Source: Bauldia sp965232525
GTDB taxonomy: Bacteria > Pseudomonadota > Alphaproteobacteria > Rhizobiales > Kaistiaceae
Length of the DNA: 64,000 bases
Reading direction: 5' to 3'
Assembly: GCF_965232525.1 (NCBI RefSeq)
Contig: NZ_OZ246980.1
Location: 2,976,001 to 3,040,000 of the forward strand
Shown: positions 24,392-32,618 of the stretch, piece after piece
Numbering within the stretch: the first letter of the stretch is position 1
How the letters are laid out: each line of letters begins with the position of its first letter
The notes under the pieces: model-generated
Told to the model about the DNA's origin: nothing
Seen by the model: only the letters and a program-made list of their open reading frames with translations
The model's database searches: none
Translations under genes and position numbers: made by a program

Positions 24392-25171
24392 GTGGCCTCA
24401 TCCAAACGACCGCGGCTTGCCGTCTGGAAATTCGCTTCATGCGACGGGTGTCAGCTCAGTCTGCTCGACTGCGAGGACGAATTGCTGGCCGTCGCCGACG
24501 CGATCGACATCGCCTATTTCATGGAAGCGACGCGCGGCAAGATTTCCGGCCGCTATGCGTTGTCGTTGGTCGAGGGGTCGATCACCACCGCCCATGACGC
24601 CGAGCGGATCAAGGAAGTCCGGCGCCGTTCCGACGTCCTGATCACTATCGGTGCCTGCGCGACCGCCGGCGGGATCCAGGCACTGCGGAACTTCGCCGAC
24701 GTCAAGGAATACACCTCGATCGTCTATGCGCGGCCGGACTACATCAGCACGCTCGCCACCTCGACGCCGATCGCCGATCACGTCCGCGTCGATTTCGAAC
24801 TGCGCGGTTGCCCCATCAGCAAGCAGCAACTGCTCGAGGTGGTTTCCGCGTTCCTGGCGCGGCGTAAACCGGTGACGCCGGCGCACAGCGTTTGCGTCGA
24901 GTGCAAGTTGCGCGGCAATGTGTGTGTCATGGTCGCCCACGGCACGCCGTGTCTCGGGCCCGTGACTCACGCCGGCTGCGGCGCCTTGTGCCCGGCCTAC
25001 GATCGCGGTTGCTACGGATGTTTCGGTCCGATGGAGACGCCCAACGCGCCGTCGTTGAGCGGCTGGCTTGCGGGCCTCGGTATGGATAAGCGGTCGATCA
25101 GCCGCGTCTACAGCACGTTCAACACGGACGCCGAGCCGTTCCGGGAGGAGAAGGAACGCCATGGCACGTAA
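24392..25171 (+). CDS. [NiFe] hydrogenase small (delta) subunit
   Basis: The subunit has 259 residues from GTG 24392, two bases after the gamma stop. The proximal [4Fe-4S] site opens with C17-x2-C20 and the DCE motif (26-28). Later cysteines in IGACATAGG, LRGCPISK and the C-terminal stretch CVECKLRGNVC to CYGCFGP provide the remaining ligands, consistent with three clusters. There is no Tat signal, so the enzyme is cytoplasmic, in line with the NAD(P)-linked group 3 class. The end overlaps the start of the large-subunit gene by 11 bases. Confidence 0.9.
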   Translation: MASSKRPRLAVWKFASCDGCQLSLLDCEDELLAVADAIDIAYFMEATRGKISGRYALSLVEGSITTAHDAERIKEVRRRSDVLITIGACATAGGIQALRNFADVKEYTSIVYARPDYISTLATSTPIADHVRVDFELRGCPISKQQLLEVVSAFLARRKPVTPAHSVCVECKLRGNVCVMVAHGTPCLGPVTHAGCGALCPAYDRGCYGCFGPMETPNAPSLSGWLAGLGMDKRSISRVYSTFNTDAEPFREEKERHGT

Positions 25172-26459
25172 AACCATCAAGGTCGACTACCTCGCGCGAG
25201 TTGAAGGCGAGGGGGCGCTGAAGGTCGTCATTCGCGACGGCTCGGTCCAATCGGCGGAGCTCAGCATCTTCGAACCGCCGCGCTTCTTCGAAGCGTTCAT
25301 GCGCGGCCGCGCCTACACTGAGGCACCGGATATCACCGCGCGGATCTGCGGCATCTGTCCGGTCGCCTATCAGATGAGCGCCGTCCACGCGATGGAGGAC
25401 GCGCTCGGCGTCAAGGTGGACGGACCGCTCCGCGATCTGCGACGATTGCTCTACTGCGGCGAGTGGATTGAAAGCCATACGCTGCACGTGTTCATGCTGC
25501 ATGCGCCCGACTTTCTCGGCTACGCCGGTGCGATCGAGATGGCGCGCGACCACGGCGACGCGGTGCGCATGGGGCTCGAGCTCAAGAAGATCGGCAACGA
25601 GATCGTGACGCTGGTCGGCGGACGCGAGATTCATCCAATCAACGTCAAGGTCGGCGGTTTCTACCGGACGCCGACCAAGGCCGAGCTTCAGCCGCTCGCC
25701 GAACGTCTGAAATATGCCCGCGACCTTGCAATCGAAGCCGTTCGCTTCGTCTCGACCTTCGACTTCCCTGAGCGAGGACGTGACTACGTGTGGGTCTCGC
25801 TGCGGCACCCGGACGAGTACCCGTTCAACGAGGGGCGCATCGTTTCGAGCAGCGGTCTCGACATTCCGATGTCCGACTACGACAAGCACTTCGAGGAAGT
25901 TCACGTCGAGCACTCGACCGCGCTGCAGTCGCAACTCGACGGCGTCGGCTCCTACTTCGTCGGTCCGCTGGCCCGCTACAATCTCAACTTCGACAAGCTG
26001 TCGCCACTCGCCCAGGACGTGGCACGCGAAGTCGGCCTCGGCGAAACCTGCCACAATCCCTATCGCAGCATCATCGTGCGCGCGGTTGAAGTCTTGTACG
26101 CCTACGACGAGGCACTCAGGATCATCGATAACTACGAGCGCCCGGACCAGCCGGCGATCGAGATCGAGACGCGGGCCGGCACCGGCTACGCGGCCACCGA
26201 GGCGCCGCGCGGCATGCTCTATCACCGCTACCGTCTGGACGAGGACGGATCAATCGCGTCCGCCCAGATCGTGCCGCCGACCTCCCAGAACCAGGCGACC
26301 GTCGAGGAAGACCTGCGGACTTACATTAACGCCTGGCTCAATCTCGAGGACGAGGATTTGCAGCACCGGTGCGAGCAGACCGTGCGGAACTACGATCCGT
26401 GTATCTCGTGCGCGACGCACTTCCTGCGGCTGGAGCGGGTCGAGGAGGAGTCGGGATGA
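25161..26459 (+). CDS. [NiFe] hydrogenase large (alpha) catalytic subunit
   Basis: The subunit has 432 residues from ATG 25161. The nickel-iron site ligands are in the L1 motif RICGICP (C63, C66) and the L2 motif DPCISCATH (C414, C417). About 12 residues follow the histidine at 420 and are expected to be removed by the endopeptidase encoded next. The short length and motifs fit group 3b, the bidirectional NADP-linked sulfhydrogenase class, rather than membrane-bound uptake enzymes. The active site looks complete, so a working enzyme is likely. The stop overlaps the protease start. Confidence 0.93.
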   Translation: MARKTIKVDYLARVEGEGALKVVIRDGSVQSAELSIFEPPRFFEAFMRGRAYTEAPDITARICGICPVAYQMSAVHAMEDALGVKVDGPLRDLRRLLYCGEWIESHTLHVFMLHAPDFLGYAGAIEMARDHGDAVRMGLELKKIGNEIVTLVGGREIHPINVKVGGFYRTPTKAELQPLAERLKYARDLAIEAVRFVSTFDFPERGRDYVWVSLRHPDEYPFNEGRIVSSSGLDIPMSDYDKHFEEVHVEHSTALQSQLDGVGSYFVGPLARYNLNFDKLSPLAQDVAREVGLGETCHNPYRSIIVRAVEVLYAYDEALRIIDNYERPDQPAIEIETRAGTGYAATEAPRGMLYHRYRLDEDGSIASAQIVPPTSQNQATVEEDLRTYINAWLNLEDEDLQHRCEQTVRNYDPCISCATHFLRLERVEEESG

Positions 26460-26917
26460 GCCAACGCCGGATCGTGATCGGCATCGGCAATCCGGATCGC
26501 GGTGACGACGGCGTCGGCCCGTTGGTTGTCGACAAGCTGAGGGACCTGCTGCCACCGGGCGTCGATGCCATCGTCCACAGCGGAGAAGCGACATCGCTTC
26601 TGGCGAAGATTGAAGGGGCGAGTGCCGCGTTTCTGGTCGATGCAAGCTGGTCGGGGGCGAGGGTTGGGACGATCCGGCGGATCGACGTGAACCGTGACGA
26701 TCTGCCCGATCTGGAGATGAAGATGTCGACCCATGGCTTCGGGCTCGCCGGCGCGGTCGAACTCGGCCGGGTGCTGGATCAGCTTCCGCTGGTGTGCGTT
26801 GTCTACGTCATCGAGGCGCAGAACATGGATACCGGCGCGCCGCTGTCGCCGCAGGTGGTCGGCGCCGCGGAAGCCGTGGCCGGGATGATCCGGGATGAGG
26901 TGATGCAGGATGCATGA
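26456..26917 (+). CDS. Hydrogenase maturation endopeptidase (HycI/HoxW family)
   Basis: The 153-residue protease opens with the family signature GIGNPDRGDDGVG (residues 9-21), whose acidic residue helps read the nickel site. Further metal-contact positions are expected in FLVDAS and STHGFGLAGAVEL. It trims the C-terminal tail of the large subunit after nickel insertion. It starts at ATG 26456, overlapping the large-subunit stop, and overlaps hypA by eight bases. Cleavage of the adjacent large subunit is inferred from context. Confidence 0.9.
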   Translation: MSQRRIVIGIGNPDRGDDGVGPLVVDKLRDLLPPGVDAIVHSGEATSLLAKIEGASAAFLVDASWSGARVGTIRRIDVNRDDLPDLEMKMSTHGFGLAGAVELGRVLDQLPLVCVVYVIEAQNMDTGAPLSPQVVGAAEAVAGMIRDEVMQDA

Positions 26918-27173
26918 AGCATCGCTGATGAAGAACCTGATGCGTCAGATCGATGCGGTGGCGCAGCAGGAGAACGCTAAGCGGGTCACCGGGGTCGCCG
27001 TCTGGCTCGGCGCGTTAAGCCACATGACCGAGGCGCACTTCGGCGAACACTTCCGTCAGGCCTCTGCCGGCACCAACGCGGAAGGGGCGCGAATTACGGC
27101 TACTCTGTCGGACGACACGACCCACGCCAACGCGCAGGATGTTCTGTTGGAAAGCGTCGAGGTTGAAACCTGA
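26910..27173 (+). CDS. hypA: HypA-like nickel metallochaperone lacking the zinc-finger cysteines
   Basis: This 87-residue protein begins MHEASLMKNLM, keeping His2 and Glu3 of the nickel site, and shows the HypA strand EGARI. Canonical HypA has about 113-118 residues with two CxxC pairs that bind zinc. This one contains no cysteine and is about 30 residues shorter, with an acidic, histidine-containing segment (SDDTTHANAQDV) where the zinc loop should be. The reading frame is intact, so this is a variant form rather than a broken gene. No hypB is found in the window. Nickel insertion may use this protein alone or factors encoded elsewhere. Confidence 0.7.
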   Translation: MHEASLMKNLMRQIDAVAQQENAKRVTGVAVWLGALSHMTEAHFGEHFRQASAGTNAEGARITATLSDDTTHANAQDVLLESVEVET

Positions 27174-27180
27174 AACGGCC

Positions 27181-29478
27181 ATGCCGGCGACCGACGGTGC
27201 GCCGATCGCAATCGCGCGGAAGTGCATCACCGTCCGCGGGGTCGTCCAGGGCGTGGGCTTTCGCCCCTTCGTCTATCGCCAGGCGACGACGCTCGGGCTG
27301 ACGGGTTTCGTCACCAATACGCCGGGCGGTGTGACCATCGAAGCGGAGGGCGCGGAGGCCGCGGTGACCGCTCTCGTTGAAGCGCTCCGGTGCACGCCAC
27401 CGCCAAGCGCGCGGGTTGACGCCATCGATATCGCGACGGTTCCGCCGATCGGCGCCATCGGGTTTGACGTTCGCGATAGCGTGACCGCCGGTGCGTTGTC
27501 GGCCGAGGTCCCGACCGATCTGGCGACCTGTCCGGCCTGTCTCGCGGAGTTGCACGACCCGAACGATCGTCGCCACCGGTATCCGTTCATCAACTGCACC
27601 GCCTGCGGGCCGCGCTATTCGATCGTCGCGGCCATGCCCTACGACCGGGCCCGGACGACCATGTCCGGCTTCACCATGTGCCCAGCCTGCCAGTCGGAAT
27701 ACGACGAGCCGGCGGACCGACGCTTCCATGCGGAACCGAACGCGTGTCCGGTCTGCGGACCGCAGCTTTCGTTCTGGGACGCGGCGGGCGCGACCATGGC
27801 CACCCGCGACGCGGCGCTTCGGGCAGCCGCCGATGCGATCCGCAATGGTGAGATCGTCGCCGTGAAGGGCATCGGCGGATTTCATTTGATCTGTGACGCG
27901 CGGGACGAGGCGGCCGTTGCCCGGCTACGGCAGCGCAAGAACCGGGAGACCAAACCGTTCGCGGTGATGGCGCCGGATCTGCGCGAGGCGGAGCGGTTGT
28001 GCCGCGTCTCCGGTAAAGAACGAGCGTTGCTCACCGGGGCGATTCGACCGATCGTGATCATGCAACGCGCGCACGACGAACTGGCGCCGTCGGTCGCGCC
28101 CGACAACCCGACACTCGGGCTGATGCTGCCGTACACGCCGCTCCATCACCTGCTGATGGAGGACCTCGGGTTTCCGGTGGTGGCGACCAGTGGCAACCGT
28201 GCCGACAACCCGATCGTCATCGACGAGGCCGATGCGGTCGCGGCACTTGGCGGCATCGCCGATCGATTCCTGGTGCATGACCGGCCGATCATCCGTCCGG
28301 TCGACGACTCGGTTGTCCGCGTTGTCGGCGGGCGCCCGCAGGTGCTGCGCAACGGCCGCGGCTACGCGCCACGCACGATTTCTGTTCCGGACATCGAGGC
28401 AGGTGTCGTCGCCGTCGGCGGGCATCTCAAGGCGGCGGTCGCCGTCTCGCAGACCGATCGCATCGTGCTCGGGTCGCATATCGGTGACCTGGACGGCAGC
28501 GCGGCGCGGACCGTCCATGCGGCCGCGATCGACGATGCCGCGGACCTCTATCACATCACACCGACGCGCGTGGCGCGCGATCTCCATCCGGACTTCGCCC
28601 GGACACGCGCGCGGGCTACCGGCGGTCTCGACGAAATCCCGGTGCAGCATCATCTGGCGCACGTCGTCGCCTGCATGGCCGAACACAGCCTGGCGCCTCC
28701 GGTCCTCGGCATCGCGTGGGACGGCACCGGCTTCGGACCGGACGGCACAATCTGGGGCGGAGAGTTCCTGACAGTGGACGGCAACGACTGGCGGCGGACA
28801 GGCCATCTGCGGCCGTTCCGCTTGCCGGGCGGTGAAGCCGCCGTGCGCGAACCGCGGCGCGCGGCGCTGGGCCTTCTATACGAAGCGTTTGGCGCTGCGG
28901 CTATGGAGATGGACGACATCCCGTCCGTCGCGGCGTTCGGAGAGAGCGAGCGCGCGGTACTGGCGCGGATGCTCGCTCAGGGCACACACGCACCGATCAC
29001 GACCAGCGCCGGGCGGCTGTTCGACGCCTTCGCCTCGCTCTGCGGGCTCCGTCAGGTCAATGGCCATGAAGGGCAGGCCGCGTGTCTGTTCGAATGGGCC
29101 GCCGAGGGTGAGCCAGCCGATCGCGTCTATGCGTTTCCGGTGATGGACAACAATGAGGGCGGCTGGGTCGTCGACTGGCGGCCAGCCCTGGAGGCGGCGA
29201 TCGCCGATTTCCGAAAGGGCGCGTCCCCCGGCGCGATATCCGCCGCCGTTCACGCCGGCCTCGTTGAGGCGATGGCCGCGGTCGCCGAGCGTGCGGGCAT
29301 CGCGCGGGTCGTCCTCACCGGCGGCTGTTTCCAGAACGTCCGCCTCACCGAGGCCGCGATCGCGGCGCTGGGGTCGGCCGGCTTCGACGTCTTTTGGCAT
29401 GAGCGGGTGCCGCCCAACGACGGCGGGCTTGCTGTGGGCCAGGCAGTGTGGGCCAGTTGGATGGCCAAAGGAGCGTAG
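27181..29478 (+). CDS. hypF: Carbamoyltransferase HypF
   Basis: The protein has 765 residues from ATG 27181. Domain order is acylphosphatase-like (about 12-95, VQGVGFRPFVY), then two Zn-ribbon pairs (CPACLAEL, NCTACGPRY, CPACQSEY and CPVCGPQ, about 118-195). A YrdC-like carbamoyl-adenylate domain (about 200-380, AVKGIGGFHLICDA) and a Kae1-like transferase domain (about 395-760, VQHHLAHVVACM and LTGGCFQN) follow. It makes the thiocarbamate on HypE from carbamoyl phosphate, the source of the cyanide ligands of the NiFe centre. It has full family length with all motifs. GTG or upstream alternatives at 27139 would overlap hypA. Confidence 0.95.
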   Translation: MPATDGAPIAIARKCITVRGVVQGVGFRPFVYRQATTLGLTGFVTNTPGGVTIEAEGAEAAVTALVEALRCTPPPSARVDAIDIATVPPIGAIGFDVRDSVTAGALSAEVPTDLATCPACLAELHDPNDRRHRYPFINCTACGPRYSIVAAMPYDRARTTMSGFTMCPACQSEYDEPADRRFHAEPNACPVCGPQLSFWDAAGATMATRDAALRAAADAIRNGEIVAVKGIGGFHLICDARDEAAVARLRQRKNRETKPFAVMAPDLREAERLCRVSGKERALLTGAIRPIVIMQRAHDELAPSVAPDNPTLGLMLPYTPLHHLLMEDLGFPVVATSGNRADNPIVIDEADAVAALGGIADRFLVHDRPIIRPVDDSVVRVVGGRPQVLRNGRGYAPRTISVPDIEAGVVAVGGHLKAAVAVSQTDRIVLGSHIGDLDGSAARTVHAAAIDDAADLYHITPTRVARDLHPDFARTRARATGGLDEIPVQHHLAHVVACMAEHSLAPPVLGIAWDGTGFGPDGTIWGGEFLTVDGNDWRRTGHLRPFRLPGGEAAVREPRRAALGLLYEAFGAAAMEMDDIPSVAAFGESERAVLARMLAQGTHAPITTSAGRLFDAFASLCGLRQVNGHEGQAACLFEWAAEGEPADRVYAFPVMDNNEGGWVVDWRPALEAAIADFRKGASPGAISAAVHAGLVEAMAAVAERAGIARVVLTGGCFQNVRLTEAAIAALGSAGFDVFWHERVPPNDGGLAVGQAVWASWMAKGA

Positions 29479-29480
29479 AT

Positions 29481-29747
29481 ATGTGCCTCGCAGTACCGGG
29501 TCGGATTCTGAGCACCAGCGGTGACGATCCCCTGATGCGGGTCGGCCGTGTCGACTTCGGCGGTGTCCTCAAGGACATCAACCTTGCCTATACGCCGGAG
29601 GCTGAGATCGGCGATCACGTTCTGGTCCATGTCGGCTTTGCGATCACTGTCATCGACGAGACCGAAGCCGAGAAGGTCTTCGCCCATCTCAAGGAAATCG
29701 GCGAACTGGAGGAGCTCGAAGCGGACGAAGCCGAGGCGGTGCAATGA
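29481..29747 (+). CDS. hypC: Hydrogenase assembly chaperone HypC
   Basis: The protein has 88 residues, starting with the invariant MCLAVPGRI in which Cys2 carries the Fe(CN)2CO unit. The small OB-fold body ends with an acidic tail (EELEADEAEAVQ). It shuttles the iron unit with HypD to the large-subunit precursor. ATG 29481 is fixed by the need for Cys2 immediately after the initiator. It overlaps hypD by four bases. Confidence 0.95.
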   Translation: MCLAVPGRILSTSGDDPLMRVGRVDFGGVLKDINLAYTPEAEIGDHVLVHVGFAITVIDETEAEKVFAHLKEIGELEELEADEAEAVQ

Positions 29748-30856
29748 AGTACCGCGACGAATACCGCGATCCGGAAGCAGCCCACGCGCTCGCCGAAGCG
29801 ATCGCCAAAGTCACGACCCGCCCATGGACCCTGATGGAGGTCTGCGGGGGTCAGACCCACGCCATCGTCCGCTACGGCATCGACGCGCTCTTGCCGGAGG
29901 ACGTGACGCTGGTCCACGGGCCCGGTTGTCCGGTGTGCGTGACCCCGGCGGAGTATATCGACAAGGCGATCGAGATCGCCGGGCGCCCCGAAGTGATCCT
30001 GTGTTCGTTCGGCGACATGCTGCGGGTGGCGGGAACCGGCGGCGATCTGCTTGGCGCCAAAGCACGCGGTGCGGACGTGCGCGTCGTCTATTCGCCCCTC
30101 GACGCGCTGACGATCGCGCGGGAGAACCCGGATCGCGAGGTGGTCTTCTTCGCGGTCGGCTTCGAGACCACCGCGCCGGCCAACGCCATGGCCGCCTACC
30201 AGGCGAAGCGGGAAGGTCTGACCAATTTCTCCATGCTGGTGTCCCATGTTCTGGTGCCGCCGGCGATGCGCACCATCCTCGACGGACCGGGAAATCGCAT
30301 CCAGGGGTTCCTGGCAGCCGGCCACGTCTGCACGGTGATGGGATTCGAGGAGTATTTTCCTATTTCGGAGCAATACCGGGTGCCGATCGTGGTGACGGGC
30401 TTCGAGCCGCTCGACATTCTCGAAGGCGTCTACATGACCGTGCGCCAGCTCGAGGAGGGGCGGGCGGAGGTCGAGAACCAGTATGCTCGCTCGGTCCGCC
30501 GCGACGGCAACCGGCCGGCGCAGGACATCATGGCGAAGGTGTTTCGTGTCACGCCGCGGCGCTGGCGCGGGATCGGCGACATCGCCGAAAGCGGCCTGGG
30601 GCTATCCGAAGCGTATGCCGATTTCGACGCCGAGCAGCGCTTCGGTGCTGTCGCTAACGGGTCGGAACAGACCGGCGAGTGCATCAGCGGCCTCGTGCTG
30701 CGCGGCGAGAAGAAGCCGCCGGAATGCCCGGCGTTCGGCACCCGCTGCACGCCGGAACACCCGCTCGGGGTCACCATGGTGTCGTCGGAGGGCGCCTGTG
30801 CGGCCTACTATCGCTATCGCGGCCGACAGGCTGGCACGATGCGGAAGGCATCCTGA
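29744..30856 (+). CDS. hypD: Hydrogenase formation protein HypD
   Basis: The 370-residue iron-sulfur protein is the scaffold on which the Fe(CN)2CO group is built. Signature parts are the opening MEVCGGQTHAI with the iron-site cysteine, GPGCPVCVTP, the redox-active region AVGFETTAPANA, and the C-terminal cluster ligands in GECISGL, PPECPAFGTRC and EGACAAYY. Length and motif set are complete. It overlaps hypC and is followed by hypE after four bases. Confidence 0.95.
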   Translation: MKYRDEYRDPEAAHALAEAIAKVTTRPWTLMEVCGGQTHAIVRYGIDALLPEDVTLVHGPGCPVCVTPAEYIDKAIEIAGRPEVILCSFGDMLRVAGTGGDLLGAKARGADVRVVYSPLDALTIARENPDREVVFFAVGFETTAPANAMAAYQAKREGLTNFSMLVSHVLVPPAMRTILDGPGNRIQGFLAAGHVCTVMGFEEYFPISEQYRVPIVVTGFEPLDILEGVYMTVRQLEEGRAEVENQYARSVRRDGNRPAQDIMAKVFRVTPRRWRGIGDIAESGLGLSEAYADFDAEQRFGAVANGSEQTGECISGLVLRGEKKPPECPAFGTRCTPEHPLGVTMVSSEGACAAYYRYRGRQAGTMRKAS

Positions 30857-30860
30857 CGCC

Positions 30861-31913
30861 ATGAACGGGGGTGAGGAGTTCGCGCTGTCGTGTCCGGCGC
30901 CGGCCAATGACGGCGAACGGGTCCAGATGGCCCATGGCGGCGGCGGCCGGGCGATGGAGCGGCTGCTCGATACGATCATCCGGCCGGCGTTCGATAACCC
31001 CGAGCTAACCCGGAGACACGATGGCGCCGTGCTCGATGTCACTGGACCGGTCGCCTTCACCACCGATTCCTACGTGGTTCGGCCGCTGGTGTTCCCCGGC
31101 GGCGATATCGGCACGCTGGCGGTCAACGGCACGGTCAACGACCTCGCCATGTGCGGGGCACGCCCGCGGGACCTCAGCGTTGGGTTCATCCTGGAGGAGG
31201 GGCTGCCGCTGGCGACCCTTCGGCTGGTGGTCGAGTCGATGCGGCGGGCAGCCGACGCCGCCGGTGTCCGCCTGGTCACCGGCGACACCAAGGTCGTCGA
31301 TCACGGCAAGGCCGATGGCATGTACATCAACACCGCTGGTGTCGGGGCAATCGTCGCGACCAAACCGATTGGACCGAGCGAAGTTCGGCCTGGCGACGCG
31401 GTGATCCTCAGCGGCGATATCGGCCGTCACGGGGTCGCGGTGATGGCGGCGCGCGAGGGGTTCGGCTTCGAGACGGTGATCGAGAGCGATTGCGCGCCGA
31501 TGGTGGGGCCGGTGATGGCGCTGATCGAAGCGGGGATCGCGGTGCATTGTCTGCGTGATCTGACCCGCGGCGGGTTGGCCAGTGCCGCGGTCGAGATCGC
31601 CGAGACTGCCGGTGTCTCGATTGCCCTGGAGGAAAGCGTGATTCCGGTTCGCGACGACGTCGGCGCGGCCTGCGAGATCCTCGGGCTCGATCCGATCCAT
31701 ATCGCCAACGAGGGGCGCTTCGTCGCTTTTGTAGGCGAGGACGACGCCGAAAGAACCGTTGCGCTTCTCAGAGACCATCCGGTCTCAACCGGCGCGGTGG
31801 TCATCGGGGCGGTTGGAGACGGTCCGGCAGGCGAAGTGACCAGCCGCGGTGCGCTCGGGATCGACCGCGTTGTCGACATGCTGAGCGGCGAGCAGTTGCC
31901 GCGTATCTGTTGA
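30861..31913 (+). CDS. hypE: Hydrogenase expression/formation protein HypE
   Basis: The protein has 350 residues from ATG 30861. It belongs to the AIR-synthase/PurM fold, with an early glycine-rich AHGGGGRAMERLL, ATP-binding VTGDTKVVDHGKADG, and the C-terminal PRIC tail whose last cysteine is carbamoylated by HypF and dehydrated to thiocyanate. The frame is open upstream to 30483, inside hypD, but homology sets the start. It is the last gene of the operon; a GC-rich hairpin follows 12 bases later. Confidence 0.95.
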   Translation: MNGGEEFALSCPAPANDGERVQMAHGGGGRAMERLLDTIIRPAFDNPELTRRHDGAVLDVTGPVAFTTDSYVVRPLVFPGGDIGTLAVNGTVNDLAMCGARPRDLSVGFILEEGLPLATLRLVVESMRRAADAAGVRLVTGDTKVVDHGKADGMYINTAGVGAIVATKPIGPSEVRPGDAVILSGDIGRHGVAVMAAREGFGFETVIESDCAPMVGPVMALIEAGIAVHCLRDLTRGGLASAAVEIAETAGVSIALEESVIPVRDDVGAACEILGLDPIHIANEGRFVAFVGEDDAERTVALLRDHPVSTGAVVIGAVGDGPAGEVTSRGALGIDRVVDMLSGEQLPRIC

Positions 31914-31924
31914 TAATTGAGGGC

Positions 31925-31941
31925 CGGGCGTGTGTCGCCCG
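31925..31941 (+). terminator. Hairpin after hypE, possible terminator
   Basis: CGGGCG-TGTGT-CGCCCG is a perfect 6-bp stem starting 12 bases after the hypE stop. Only a weak T-containing stretch follows (GGCGTTT), so it may need Rho or act mainly to protect the 3' end. Confidence 0.4.
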
Positions 31942-31960
31942 ACCCGGCGTTTCCCGCTGC

Positions 31961-32039
31961 CTAGTGGAACGAATTTGACATTTGAGTCCCATGCGCGGCC
32001 AAGCTCTCGCTCAAATGTCGAATTCAAAAGTTCCACTAG
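31961..32039. repeat. Palindromic repeat element A (CTAGTGG-type)
   Basis: The left arm from 31961 begins CTAGTGGAAC and contains GACATTTGAG. The right arm ending at 32039 is its imperfect complement (CTCAAATGTC to GTTCCACTAG). The element ends in CTAG on both sides, about 79 bases, with a loop rich in GC. It is followed 13 bases later by a related copy (element B). Shape and size fit a non-autonomous intergenic palindromic repeat such as a REP/MITE-like unit. Confidence 0.75.
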
Positions 32040-32052
32040 AAACATAGACTTG

Positions 32053-32129
32053 CTAGTGGTTCTTATGACTCCGACATTTGCCTGAGCGGGTGTTGCAAGG
32101 GGTAGCAAATGTCGGAGTCGAACCACTAG
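32053..32129. repeat. Palindromic repeat element B, related to element A
   Basis: The left arm begins CTAGTGGTTC and contains GACTCCGACATTTGC. The right arm is GCAAATGTCGGAGTC followed by GAACCACTAG. The 15-bp inner arms pair perfectly; the outer arms pair with a four-base bulge. It shares the CTAGTGG ends and the GACATTTG core with element A. Its right end supplies the stop codon of the DUF4126 gene on the minus strand. Confidence 0.75.
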
Positions 32130-32602
32130 ACGGTGCTCAACGTCACCAAGACGACCGCCAATACCGCCCCGGCGATCGCGACCGCGTCCTCGGTCAGCGC
32201 CGCCGGCCCGTCGCGACCGATCGTCTCGGCAAGGCGCATCCGGGCAGCGTAGCCGCCGAGCGTCCCGACCACTGCCCCCGCGACCCCAAGCACCAGCCCG
32301 ATGATCCAGGCTTCGGCGGCCAAGCCCAGCACCGCACCGGAGGCCGCACCACTCACAAGTCGCGCTATGAAGGCGGCCGGCGTCTTGCGGCTCGGCGTTC
32401 GGGGCAGCTTGTCGCCGACAAACTCGGCGATCGCCAGTGCTGTCAGGATCGCTGCCGGCCATATCTCGGCAAGAAAGCCCAGATTGGTCCCGGCGACGGG
32501 TATCACCCCGAGATACGCAGCCCACGCGACCGCCGTCGGCGCGGTGAAGGTCCTGAGACCGGCGATGACGCCGATCAGAGCCGTTGCGATGAAGACACCC
32601 AT
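32126..32602 (-). CDS. DUF4126-family small membrane protein
   Basis: The protein has 158 residues from ATG 32602 (an in-frame ATG at 32650 adds a basic, non-homologous extension). The opening MGVFIATALIGVIAGLRTFT and the central KLPRTPSRKTP loop are typical of DUF4126 proteins. About five hydrophobic segments are seen and the C-terminus ends inside the last one (VVLVTLSTV). Function is unknown for the family. The TAG stop at 32126-32128 is part of the adjacent palindromic repeat, so the repeat may have inserted at the gene's 3' end and set its present terminus. Confidence 0.75.
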   Translation of the reverse strand: MGVFIATALIGVIAGLRTFTAPTAVAWAAYLGVIPVAGTNLGFLAEIWPAAILTALAIAEFVGDKLPRTPSRKTPAAFIARLVSGAASGAVLGLAAEAWIIGLVLGVAGAVVGTLGGYAARMRLAETIGRDGPAALTEDAVAIAGAVLAVVLVTLSTV

Positions 32603-32618
32603 GGTGTTTTTCCCGGTG

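Noticed and set aside
31961..32129. Insertion sequence suggested by inverted ends.
   Set aside because: Each unit is under 80 bases and encodes nothing. No transposase or target duplication was seen, so a non-autonomous palindromic repeat is the better call.
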